Of a stretch of 8,499 nt of DNA, positions 1 through 5,045 are shown piece by piece; the first letter of the stretch is position 1; each line of letters starts with the position of its first letter. The position numbers and the translations under genes were made by a program. The notes below the pieces were generated by a model. It worked only from the letters and a program-made list of their open reading frames with translations. It did no database searches and was not told where the DNA came from. This DNA is from Aalborgiella sp031390045 (GTDB lineage: Bacteria; Pseudomonadota; Gammaproteobacteria; Burkholderiales; Burkholderiaceae_C). Where the stretch lies: contig JANMTB010000032.1 of NCBI GenBank assembly GCA_031390045.1, positions 1-8,499 of the forward strand, in the 5' to 3' direction.

Positions 1-386
1 GTGAAAAAATCGCCGATGGCGGGGCGCAGGTAGTCGATGCGCAGGTCGATCGTGCCCAGCTTGCCAAAGCGGTGCAGCCGTGCCGCGATCGGCTCATCCA
101 TGTGCCGCGCGCCGATGGCCGTCATCACCGCCAAGCCGCCCATGGCGTCCAGCGCCGCGCTGATCACGCCGCCGTGCACCCGGTGGTGCGTGTAGTGCCC
201 GATCAGCTCAGGCCGCATGTCGATGCGCCCCTGCACCTCATCCGGCAGCACCGAGGTGATTTTCAGCCCCAGCACGCGGTTGAAAACAATGCCTTCTTCA
301 AAAATTTGCTTCACACCGGCGACAAACTCGGGTTCAAACACAATAGTTTCAGTCTCAGGGCTTGGGGTGTTGGCTTGTTTTGACAT
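1..386 (-). CDS. Hotdog-fold (PaaI/YigI-like) thioesterase family protein, C-terminus cut by window edge
   Basis: The minus strand reads open from the ATG at 384-386 to the left edge, giving 128 residues. Residues 71-80 (HGGVISAALD) match the catalytic-helix motif of PaaI-type hotdog acyl-CoA thioesterases, in which the HGG segment starts the central helix and the Asp (here D80) is a usual catalytic candidate. Residues 112-121 (TIDLRIDYLR) look like the following core beta strand. Members hydrolyse acyl-CoA thioesters in the cytoplasm; the acyl group cannot be told from sequence. No better upstream in-frame start is visible before a stop, and no good Shine-Dalgarno precedes the ATG. It diverges from the Mrr-like gene across a palindromic element. 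The family call is firm; the exact subfamily is not. Confidence 0.85.
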   Translation of the reverse strand, partial: MSKQANTPSPETETIVFEPEFVAGVKQIFEEGIVFNRVLGLKITSVLPDEVQGRIDMRPELIGHYTHHRVHGGVISAALDAMGGLAVMTAIGARHMDEPIAARLHRFGKLGTIDLRIDYLRPAIGDFF

Positions 387-426
387 ATCGCTAAGTATCG
401 GTGAAAACCACTTCCCCTTAGCACTA

Positions 427-491
427 CCGTTCGCGCTGAGGTATCGAAGCGTCCACTAGTGGGCTGCCCTTCGATACCTCAGGGCGAACGG
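427..491. repeat. REP-like palindrome (23-bp arms, one mismatch) between divergent genes
   Basis: The arms at 427-449 and 469-491 are inverted complements with one mismatch (GCG against GCC within CCGTTCGCG/CCGTTCGCC). The 19-base loop contains a smaller perfect palindrome, CCACTAGTGG (453-462). The arm core, CCGTTCGCCCTGAG followed by a TCGAAG block, resembles the abundant intergenic palindromes I know from many proteobacterial genomes. It sits between divergently transcribed genes, so it is not a terminator of either. It could form a cruciform or an RNA hairpin in the leader of the rightward gene. Confidence 0.85.
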
Positions 492-496
492 CTTAG

Positions 497-525
497 TGGA
501 CAATCGTGGCAAATTTAGAAATATT
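497..525 (+). promoter_or_regulatory. Weak candidate promoter for the Mrr-like gene
   Basis: TGGACA (497-502) is followed after 17 bases by AATATT (520-525), a 5/6 and 4/6 match to the sigma70 consensus. It lies directly beside the right arm of the palindrome. If real, the transcript would start near 532, which would favour the ATG at 550 over the one at 538. Low confidence. Confidence 0.3.
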
Positions 526-537
526 CAGAAAGCTTTT

Positions 538-1092
538 ATGAAATTCAAAATGGCCGAAAACTCCATCTTCGCCATCCTCCTGCGCAACCCGTGGTGGATC
601 AGCTTCCTCATCGCCGCCGGGTTCTGCCTGCTCATGTTTGCGCTCTTGCCCAGGCACCTCGTCCTCTACGGCGTCATGGGCGCCTTCCCCTTCGTCATCA
701 CCGGCGCAGTCGCCCTGAAACGCCAGTGGGGCAAGCCCAGCCCCGCCAAACTGCAAACCGAGCTAGACCGACTGTCTGCCCTGTCTTGGCGCGACTTTTC
801 CGCCGAGCTGGAAGGCAAATTCGTCAAACAAGGCTTTGCAGTCACCCGCTTAGATGCCAAGTCCGGCACCGGCGCGGCCGATTTCAAGCTGGAAAAAGGC
901 GGCCACGTCACCCTGGTAGCCGCCAAACGCTACAAAGCCAACACCCACGGCGTCGAAGCCCTGCAAGCCCTGGTTACCCAGCAAGAAGCCCAAGGCGCAG
1001 ACAAAGCCATGTACGTCTGCCTAAGCCCCGTCACAGCGCAAGCTGCGAAGTTTGCTAAGGAAAAAGGGGTGGTTTTGGGGTGGGTTAGTTAG
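538..1092 (+). CDS. Membrane-anchored Mrr-like restriction-endonuclease-fold protein
   Basis: 184 aa from the ATG at 538, chosen because AGAAAG lies 5 bases upstream; ATG 550 and GTG 496 are alternatives. Two hydrophobic helices (about residues 21-37 and 41-60) are followed by a charged linker and a C-terminal Mrr_cat-like domain (about 80-184). In that domain SWRDFSAELEGKFVKQGF forms the first helix, D115 (GAADFKL) is the expected metal-binding Asp and K130 (VAAKRYK) the expected Lys. Typical members have Q-x-K, so the Gln/Glu two residues before the Lys is Ala here, and nuclease activity is doubtful. The layout suggests a membrane protein with its domain in the cytoplasm, as in small 'restriction endonuclease' proteins of Betaproteobacteria with no methylase partner. 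No methyltransferase is nearby. A decayed relative of the same domain follows at once. Confidence 0.78.
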   Translation: MKFKMAENSIFAILLRNPWWISFLIAAGFCLLMFALLPRHLVLYGVMGAFPFVITGAVALKRQWGKPSPAKLQTELDRLSALSWRDFSAELEGKFVKQGFAVTRLDAKSGTGAADFKLEKGGHVTLVAAKRYKANTHGVEALQALVTQQEAQGADKAMYVCLSPVTAQAAKFAKEKGVVLGWVS

Positions 1093-1096
1093 TAAT

Positions 1097-1187
1097 TGCT
1101 ACAAAACGACCATTCACGGCTTAGAAGCTCTGCGCCTTGGATGTCCAACAAGAAGCGCAGAGTGCGGCGATTTGATAGCTTGTATGC
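1097..1187 (+). pseudogene. Decayed fragment of an Mrr-like domain, paralogous to the preceding gene
   Basis: Starting five bases after the preceding stop, the sequence reads YKTTIHGLEAL and, after a net 2-base deletion, QQEAQSAAI followed by two stops and then LVC. The preceding gene has YKANTHGVEAL, QQEAQGAD and MYVC at the same spacing (from position 931). Alignment at DNA level is continuous from the TAC of the Tyr codon. The frameshift and stops show it is not functional. It could be the scar of a tandem duplication or of recombination between two relatives. The match is short, so the call rests on co-linearity over about 80 bases. Confidence 0.65.
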
Positions 1188-1193
1188 GCTTTC

Positions 1194-1712
1194 TTATTTA
1201 AGAAGCTTGACCATATTTACGATATAGCTAACGTTGACCTTGCCGCCGTTGTCGATAGCATCGCCAATGGCCATGTTGAAGATTTGTAGGTGCTTCATTT
1301 TTTCCAGCTTGACGCCTTGCTGCTCAATAGTCTTTGCCACCAGCTGGATTGTGTCGTGCACAAACTGTGCATTTTCGTCTTCTGAAAAGGGGGCGGGTGG
1401 TGTGATTTGTTGTTGCAGAGCTTGAGCCACGGGTGCAGGGATAGGCATATTGTTGACTAGGGCATCCATGGCGCGTATTTGATCAGCGGCTGATGCCTCG
1501 GGTGCCAATACATCAAGTGAGCCTACAGGTAAGCCTAGGTCGCGCTCAAATCGTCGCGCCGATTTCTCAGTGACTTCCCTTGTTGGATTCGGGCCTCCCA
1601 TTTGAACTAAGAATGACGGCTGGCGGTAGCTGAGTCGTTTGGCCAATTCAGTCCAACCATAGGTTCCGGCTAGTTTACGAAGGTTTGCTAATCTGTTTTC
1701 AAAAACGGTCAT
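1194..1712 (-). CDS. XRE-type (phage Cro/CI-like) transcriptional regulator
   Basis: 172 aa. The ATG at 1710-1712 is preceded by a perfect AAGGAG (1719-1724 on the complement) at 6 bases, so the 36 residues encoded upstream in frame are rejected. Residues 5-67 fit the helix-turn-helix pattern of small prophage repressors: LANLRKLAGTYGWTELAKRL, then a recognition helix around SYRQPSFLVQ, and the typical 'GPNPTREVTEKSARRFE' and 'LGLPVGSLD' tail. The rest (70-172) is Pro/Ala/Gln-rich, then helical, with no recognised domain; it probably serves oligomerisation. There is no CI-type peptidase signature. A promoter with an overlapping inverted repeat lies directly upstream, pointing to autoregulation. 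No phage structural genes are present, so it may be a prophage relic or a stand-alone regulator. Confidence 0.75.
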   Translation of the reverse strand: MTVFENRLANLRKLAGTYGWTELAKRLSYRQPSFLVQMGGPNPTREVTEKSARRFERDLGLPVGSLDVLAPEASAADQIRAMDALVNNMPIPAPVAQALQQQITPPAPFSEDENAQFVHDTIQLVAKTIEQQGVKLEKMKHLQIFNMAIGDAIDNGGKVNVSYIVNMVKLLK

Positions 1713-1735
1713 GGTGCTCTCCTTTTTAGTGACTG

Positions 1736-1771
1736 TTAGCAAATTATATGTATATTTGCTAAATAAAACAA
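1736..1771 (-). promoter_or_regulatory. Promoter with overlapping palindromic operator for the XRE gene
   Basis: On the minus strand TTGTTT (1766-1771) and TATAAT (1743-1748) are separated by 17 bases. A perfect 9-bp inverted repeat, TTAGCAAAT (1736-1744) and ATTTGCTAA (1754-1762), is centred at 1749 and covers the -10 box and part of the spacer. A repressor bound there would block its own promoter. That the binding protein is the XRE product is an inference. Confidence 0.72.
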
Positions 1772-1808
1772 CATATTTAACTATTAAATAAATATTTGAG
1801 ATTTTTTG

Positions 1809-1818
1809 GCAAATTTGC
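1809..1818. promoter_or_regulatory. Second GCAAAT-type palindrome, possible accessory operator
   Basis: GCAAATTTGC is a perfect 10-bp palindrome about 65 bp upstream of the promoter operator and carries the same GCAAAT half-site, without the 9-base spacer. It could be a secondary or cooperative site for the XRE regulator. Confidence 0.4.
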
Positions 1819-2047
1819 ACAATAAATATAAGCGTTTGTACTGTTTTGAGCGTAAATTGGTGTGTAATCTCGTAGATAGAGGTTTAAAAAATAGAAAAAA
1901 GCTTTTTTTGACGTGCTTTATGTCTTTAGCCGGTGTATTTGTTGCTCAAACAGCTATAAAATATATAGCGCAAATAAGTGAGTGTTGGCAATTACCCTCA
2001 ACCACTTCGAAAGTCGGATAATAGCTACTTAGCCTAGGAGCAAACCC
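1819..2047. other. Gene-free AT-rich stretch between the XRE promoter and the DUF433 gene
   Basis: I see no credible gene here. It holds an A6GCT6 palindrome (1895-1908), the first copy of the dispersed repeat (1924-1978), and a -10-like GATAAT (2017-2022) without a convincing -35. The plus-strand reading frame at 1806-2021 runs through the repeat, lacks a ribosome site and resembles no family I know. Confidence 0.6.
1924..1978 (+). repeat. Dispersed ~50-bp repeat, copy 1 (most diverged)
   Basis: It carries the TAGCCGG...GTATTTGTTGC block, then CAGCTATAAAATATATAGC and CAAATAAG. GGTG replaces GGCG, and CTC replaces CCT in the middle. The second half can fold as a GCTAT/ATAGC hairpin. It lies upstream of the DUF433-DUF5615 module. 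Confidence 0.85.
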
Positions 2048-2254
2048 ATGAACAGCATCCACATCACCCAAAGCCCTCTACTTATGAGCGGCACGCCCTG
2101 CTTTGTGGGGACGCGCGTGCCGGTGAAGAGTTTGTTTGACTATTTGGAGGCTGGCGACAGTTTGGAGACGTTTTTAGAGCAATTCCCCACTGTCAGCCGC
2201 AGCACAGCCGTGGCGGTGCTTGAAGAGAGTCAACAGGCTTTGCTGGCTGCTTGA
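2048..2254 (+). CDS. DUF433 family antitoxin (VapB-like)
   Basis: 68 aa. The ATG is preceded by TAGGAG at 7 bases. It has the DUF433 signature: residues 6-24 (TQSPLLMSGTPCFVGTRVP) match the 'P.i..G.P...GTRvpV' pattern, followed by a winged-helix-like stretch with FDYLEAGDSLETFLEQFPTVS, and the usual length is about 70-80 aa. DUF433 proteins commonly sit directly upstream of DUF5615 PIN-like proteins and are considered the DNA-binding antitoxin of the pair. Its stop overlaps the ATG of the next gene by one base (TGATG), so the two are translationally coupled. The antitoxin role is inferred from family and context. Confidence 0.88.
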   Translation: MNSIHITQSPLLMSGTPCFVGTRVPVKSLFDYLEAGDSLETFLEQFPTVSRSTAVAVLEESQQALLAA

Positions 2255-2580
2255 TGCGTTTGCTGCTTGACGAATCAGTGCCCAAAGCACTGGGGTTTTT
2301 GCTAGAGCCGCATTTTGTGCGCACTGCCCAGACCGCCGGTTTTGCTGGTTTGCTCAATGGCGAGCTATTAGCCGCCATGAAAGCGGCGCAATATGACTTG
2401 CTGGTCACGTTTGACCAAAACCTGCCGTATCAGCAAAACGTCAACCTGCCTGTGTCGGTGATGGTGCTGAAAGCGAATGACAACCGCGTTGCGACAGCTT
2501 TGAGGTTTGCACCGTTGATACTTGCGGCTTTAGAAGCTGGTTTAACGCAGCGCCTGCAGATTTTTACATTAAGCGATTAA
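2254..2580 (+). CDS. DUF5615 PIN-like protein, probable toxin
   Basis: 108 aa from the ATG at 2254, coupled to the DUF433 stop; a TTG one codon earlier is possible but less likely. The acidic set expected of a PIN-like RNase is visible: D6-E7 in LLLDESVP, E37 in LNGELL, and D54 in LVTFDQNLPYQQN. The 'T-D-x-N-L-P-x-Q-Q-N' block is characteristic of DUF5615. PIN-like proteins are predicted metal-dependent RNases; activity of this family is less studied than that of VapC. Length is normal and the catalytic residues are intact. It ends shortly before repeat copy 2. Confidence 0.87.
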   Translation: MRLLLDESVPKALGFLLEPHFVRTAQTAGFAGLLNGELLAAMKAAQYDLLVTFDQNLPYQQNVNLPVSVMVLKANDNRVATALRFAPLILAALEAGLTQRLQIFTLSD

Positions 2581-2597
2581 ACTGAGCAATTTACGCA

Positions 2598-2650
2598 CTT
2601 AGCCGGCGTATTTATTGCCTAAACAGCTATAAAATAAATAGCAAAATAAG
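2598..2650 (+). repeat. Dispersed ~50-bp repeat, copy 2
   Basis: It contains TAGCCGGCGTATTTATTGCC, then AAACAGCTATAAAATAAATAGC and AAAATAAG. It lies 17 bases after the DUF5615 stop and ends one base before the hicB stop codon, so it fills the junction between the two modules almost exactly. Confidence 0.92.
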
Positions 2651-2651
2651 C

Positions 2652-2984
2652 TCAAATATGCGCCGCTTCGCGCAAAGCCTGACTCGCCCACTGGTTCAAA
2701 CTCATACCTTTTACCTGCGCCGTCACCAAAGCTGCGCCATGCACTTCGGGCGGAACGCGTAGCATCAGTTTGCCGCTGGCGGGTTTTTGGGCGGGGCGGT
2801 TTAGCTTTTCGCAGGTGACTAAATAATCATCCACCGCTGCGCCAAACGCATCGCGCAAATCTTGCACGTTGTCTGCGTGAAAGCCAATCACATCGGTAAT
2901 CCCAGCAATATGTCCAACGAAGCAGGCGTCTTCGTCGCTGTATTCAATGTGGGCTGCGTAGCCTTTGTAGGTCATGGGTTTCAT
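2652..2984 (-). CDS. hicB: HicB family antitoxin, without a HicA partner
   Basis: 110 aa from the ATG at 2982-2984. ATG 2975 is possible, and a frame open to 3044 adds 20 residues that fit no HicB. Residues 4-60 (MTYKGYAAHIEYSDEDACF..., GFHADNVQDLRDAF, VDDYL) are the partially degraded RNase-H-like HicB fold. Residues 70-108 (SGKLMLRVPPEVH..., GMSLNQWASQAL) are a ribbon-helix-helix DNA-binding domain. HicB normally neutralises the HicA mRNA interferase and represses their operon. No HicA-like frame is seen on either side, because repeat copies lie at both ends. It is therefore a solitary HicB: a regulator, or an antitoxin acting on a HicA elsewhere. No Shine-Dalgarno is evident. Confidence 0.85.
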   Translation of the reverse strand: MKPMTYKGYAAHIEYSDEDACFVGHIAGITDVIGFHADNVQDLRDAFGAAVDDYLVTCEKLNRPAQKPASGKLMLRVPPEVHGAALVTAQVKGMSLNQWASQALREAAHI

Positions 2985-3029
2985 GGGTGAATTATGAGTC
3001 AATTTCACTGTATTTAAAAGCAGTAAATC

Positions 3030-3078
3030 GCTAAATGTAGTCAAGTGCGTTAAAATGCTGTTTTATAGTGCTAAATGT
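3030..3078. promoter_or_regulatory. Paired 9-bp direct repeat upstream of hicB, candidate operator
   Basis: GCTAAATGT occurs at 3030-3038 and 3070-3078, exactly 40 bp apart and so on nearly the same helix face, within the AT-rich leader upstream of hicB. Ribbon-helix-helix proteins often bind short repeated sites near their own promoter. No convincing -35/-10 pair is seen, so this is tentative. Confidence 0.35.
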
Positions 3079-3080
3079 GC

Positions 3081-3130
3081 CTCTAGCCGGCGTATTTATT
3101 GCCTAAACAGCTATTAAAAATATAGCAAAA
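3081..3130 (+). repeat. Dispersed ~50-bp repeat, copy 3
   Basis: It starts CTCTAGCCGGCG, continues through TATTTATTGCC, and ends GCTATTAAAAATATAGCAAAA. It separates the hicB upstream region from the zinc-ribbon-like gene, whose ATG follows 23 bases later. Confidence 0.92.
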
Positions 3131-3153
3131 TTTTACCCTTCAAAAGCCCCCAA

Positions 3154-3423
3154 ATGACCCAAGATTCAACCCCAATCCAACCCACCGACCCCAAAAAACC
3201 AACCCTGTGCGAGCCCTGCGCTGGGATTCAGCAAAACTGGCGTCGTGCGCCTGGGCATGTGGAGTTGATTCAGGGGGTTAACCGCAAGGCGGAGCGTAGC
3301 CATGGGCAGGTGACGATTACGCGCTACTGGTGTGAGCGCTGCGGCACGGCTTGGGATTATGAGAACAACAAAGTCAAGATGGACGCGGGCTGGTCGGTGG
3401 TGCCGGGGGCGAGAAGGGGTTAA
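3154..3423 (+). CDS. Small zinc-ribbon-like protein of unknown function
   Basis: 89 aa. Two CxxC pairs, C19-x2-C22 (CEPC) and C60-x2-C63 (CERC), are the only strong motif and suggest a single zinc ribbon whose knuckles are separated by 37 residues. The N-terminus is Pro/Thr/Lys-rich and looks disordered. The C-terminus has an aromatic WDYEN and a DAGWSVVP block. I do not recognise a named family. No good ribosome site is seen; the leader is essentially repeat copy 3. The last 14 codons and the following bases up to repeat copy 4 reappear downstream at 5642 after the Fic gene. That conserved paralogue tail supports this being a real gene. Function unknown; nucleic-acid binding would be a guess. 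Confidence 0.7.
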   Translation: MTQDSTPIQPTDPKKPTLCEPCAGIQQNWRRAPGHVELIQGVNRKAERSHGQVTITRYWCERCGTAWDYENNKVKMDAGWSVVPGARRG

Positions 3424-3451
3424 AACTTCGAATTTTAGGGATGATTTAGGC

Positions 3452-3500
3452 CTCTAGCCGGCGTATTTATTGCCTAAATAGCTATTAAATTTATAGCAAA
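3452..3500 (+). repeat. Dispersed ~50-bp repeat, copy 4
   Basis: It contains CTCTAGCCGGCG, TATTTATTGCC and TAGCTATTAAATTTATAGCAAA. It lies 28 bases after the zinc-ribbon stop and before the HepT-MntA module. The bases between stop and repeat resemble those preceding copy 6. Confidence 0.92.
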
Positions 3501-3542
3501 TTGTGTGGTTTCGTGCGAGTATACTGAGTTCACTGAAAGCAA

Positions 3543-3567
3543 ATTATCCAACAAGCTGTTGGATAAT
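3543..3567. promoter_or_regulatory. Perfect 11-bp inverted repeat upstream of hepT
   Basis: ATTATCCAACA (3543-3553) and TGTTGGATAAT (3557-3567) are exact inverted complements around AGC. It lies 38 bases before the hepT ATG and about 18 bases after a TATACT -10-like box (3520-3525; no good -35). It may be the autoregulatory operator of the HEPN/MNT pair, or a hairpin in the 5' leader. Confidence 0.6.
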
Positions 3568-3604
3568 CGGATGTAGAAGTTATGCAGCAGACTACTGATA
3601 ATAT

Positions 3605-4024
3605 ATGCCTATGAGCAGCTCTTCCATTGATCTCACCTCCCTGCGCAAAGCTTTGGCGCAGTTGAGCGAAGCGTTGGTTTTTTGGCATGGGCGCGCTGAG
3701 GGAGATGCGCTGAAGCCGCATTTGCGCTCAGCGGTGATTCAAAGTTTTGAGTTCACCTATGAGCTGGCTGTCCGCAGCACCCGCCGAGTGCTGATTGAGC
3801 GGGCTGAATCAGCAGATTTAGTGAATGATTTGAGCTTTAGCGACTTGTTGCGCCGCGCTTTGGATGCTGGCTTGCCTATGCCGCTGGACACATGGCGGCA
3901 CTGGCGCGACATGCGCAACGCTACTTCCCACGCTTATGACGAATACCGGGCGAATGAGGTGGCTTTGGCAGCGGCAGAGTTTGCTGCAGATGTGACTTTG
4001 CTGCTGAAGGCGCTGGAATCATGA
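3605..4024 (+). CDS. hepT: HepT-like HEPN toxin (HI0074 family)
   Basis: 139 aa from ATG 3605 (ATG 3611 is equally possible; neither has a clear ribosome site). It is an all-helical HEPN protein of the 'nucleotidyltransferase substrate-binding' HI0074 group, with FEFTYELAVRSTRRVL as a typical second helix. The RNase motif R-X4-H-X-Y is intact as R104-NATS-H109-A-Y111, preceded by WRHWRDM. In type VII TA systems HepT is an RNase toxin and the MNT partner inactivates it by adding AMP to the Tyr of this motif. Its stop overlaps the MNT start by four bases (ATGA), so the pair is coupled. Catalytic residues are complete, so it is predicted to be active. Confidence 0.9.
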   Translation: MPMSSSSIDLTSLRKALAQLSEALVFWHGRAEGDALKPHLRSAVIQSFEFTYELAVRSTRRVLIERAESADLVNDLSFSDLLRRALDAGLPMPLDTWRHWRDMRNATSHAYDEYRANEVALAAAEFAADVTLLLKALES

Positions 4025-4356
4025 TTGAAAATATCTCTCTGACCGACCAACAAACCGCCGAAGTTTGCGACATTTTGCGGTCTGTTTTGATGCAATCGCC
4101 TATAAAAACACCCGAAAGCAAGACTATAAAAGCTTGGGTTTTTGGCTCACGCGCTACGGGGCGGGCTAGGCCGTATTCAGACTTAGACATCCTCATCTCC
4201 AGCCCCGCACCGCTGGATTGGCGCGCCAGAGCCGATTTGCAAGACGCTTTTGAAGCCAGCAACTTGCCGTTTCGCGTCGATGTGGTGGAAGAAGCCCGCC
4301 TAGCACCCACCTTAGCGCCTCGTGTACTGGCAGAGCGGCAGTATTTGCCGATTTAA
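4021..4356 (+). CDS. mntA: MntA-like minimal nucleotidyltransferase antitoxin
   Basis: 111 aa. It has the polymerase-beta-type signature GS-x10-DxD: G42-S43 (FGSRATGRARPYSDLDI), D54 and D56, with the third carboxylate at D87 (FRVDVVE). Length and layout fit MntA antitoxins, which transfer AMP from ATP to the HEPN toxin. The start overlaps the hepT stop by four bases and there is no gap for a separate promoter. In this module the toxin precedes the antitoxin. All metal-binding residues are present. It ends 34 bases before repeat copy 5. Confidence 0.9.
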   Translation: MIENISLTDQQTAEVCDILRSVLMQSPIKTPESKTIKAWVFGSRATGRARPYSDLDILISSPAPLDWRARADLQDAFEASNLPFRVDVVEEARLAPTLAPRVLAERQYLPI

Positions 4357-4390
4357 CAGTTTTAGGGCTGCTTCATGCCCTTATTTCCTA

Positions 4391-4435
4391 TCTAGCCAGC
4401 GTATTTATTGCCTAAGTAGCTATTAAATATATAGC
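4391..4435 (+). repeat. Dispersed ~50-bp repeat, copy 5
   Basis: It contains TCTAGCCAGCGTATTTATTG, then CCTAAGTAGCTATTAAATATATAGC. One base differs in the GGCG block (CAGCG). It separates the HepT-MntA module from the upstream region of the mobile mystery pair. Confidence 0.9.
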
Positions 4436-4445
4436 GTTTATGGGC

Positions 4446-4535
4446 TTATTGCTTTGCTATTAGTAAGCTAAATTGCATAATTGCTTCATTTTAAATAAGC
4501 AATAAATTGACATTTGCTTTTAATTAAGTTAGCAT
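4446..4535 (+). promoter_or_regulatory. Strong promoter with repeated TTGCTT-type sites upstream of mobile mystery protein A
   Basis: TTGACA (4507-4512), an exact -35, is followed after 17 bases by TAGCAT (4530-4535). Upstream, TTATTGCTT (4446-4454) and AAGCAATAA (4497-4505) form a 9-bp inverted repeat, and further TTGCTT copies lie near 4481 and 4515, inside and beside the promoter. These are plausible operators for the HTH protein encoded next. The -35 box is convincing; the operator role is inferred. Confidence 0.65.
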
Positions 4536-4569
4536 AAAAGCCTAATTTGATTACCAATAGGTTAGCAGA

Positions 4570-5031
4570 ATGTCTTCAGAACTTAACTATCTACGTCTAG
4601 AGCAGCTTCAGGCTTCGTTGGATGCTTATGGCGATTTGCGGGCAAAAAGGGTGCCGGCACGTGGCTGGCTCAAAGAAATCCGCGAGGCTTTGGGTTTGAC
4701 TGAGCGCCAGCAGGCCGCGCGACTAGGTATGACAGGGGCTGGTTTACACCATTCTGAGCAATCAGAGGCGGATGAGCGCATTTCATTGGGTCAGCTACGC
4801 AAAATGGCTGACCGATTGGATTGCGACTTGGTTTACGCCCTTGTGCCGCGCCAAGCATTGACGGAAGTGGTGCAGCGCCGCGCGCAGCAGCTTGCGGCTG
4901 AAGAGGTGCGCGGCGTGGCGCATACGATGAGTTTGGAAGACCAGCGCCCTACGAACGAGCGCATTCAAAAACAAGTGGCGCGCCGAACCGAGGAGCTGCT
5001 GCGCGGGAAGTGGTCTGAGTTATGGCGTTAA
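4570..5031 (+). CDS. Mobile mystery protein A (HTH regulator/antitoxin of a Fic module)
   Basis: 153 aa. It fits the 'mobile mystery protein A' family: an N-terminal helix with LRLEQLQASLDAY, then GWLKEIREALGLTERQQAARLGMTGAGLHHSEQSE (HTH about 33-66), ISLGQLRKMADRLDCDLVYALVPR (72-95), and a C-terminal AHTMSLEDQ block (about 117-125) typical of the family. These genes almost always precede a Fic-domain 'mobile mystery protein B'. A is assumed to regulate the operon and possibly to restrain the Fic enzyme; direct evidence for the family is thin. A strong TTGACA promoter lies upstream. The 3' end overlaps the B start by 10 bases, so the two are coupled. Confidence 0.88.
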   Translation: MSSELNYLRLEQLQASLDAYGDLRAKRVPARGWLKEIREALGLTERQQAARLGMTGAGLHHSEQSEADERISLGQLRKMADRLDCDLVYALVPRQALTEVVQRRAQQLAAEEVRGVAHTMSLEDQRPTNERIQKQVARRTEELLRGKWSELWR

Positions 5032-5045
5032 ATATGGCGCTAAAT
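5022..5045 (+). repeat. 12-bp tandem duplication that doubles the start codon of the Fic gene
   Basis: ATGGCGTTAAAT (5022-5033) is followed directly by ATGGCGCTAAAT (5034-5045), with one mismatch. Each unit encodes MALN and carries its own ATG, so two in-frame starts are available. The first unit also contains the stop codon of protein A (TAA, 5029-5031). Confidence 0.85.

Noticed and set aside
72..383. Plus-strand frames over the left edge
   Set aside because: The minus strand encodes a clear hotdog thioesterase here; the plus frames are its shadow.
1713..1820. N-terminal extension of the XRE protein to 208 aa
   Set aside because: The ATG at 1712 has a perfect AAGGAG at 6 bases, and the extension would translate the promoter and operator.
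1895..1908. A6GCT6 palindrome as a Rho-independent terminator
   Set aside because: The stem is AU-only apart from the central GC with no loop, and no gene ends just upstream on either strand.
1806..2021. 71-aa plus-strand open frame
   Set aside because: It has no ribosome site, covers the XRE upstream palindrome and repeat copy 1, and is not similar to any family known to me.
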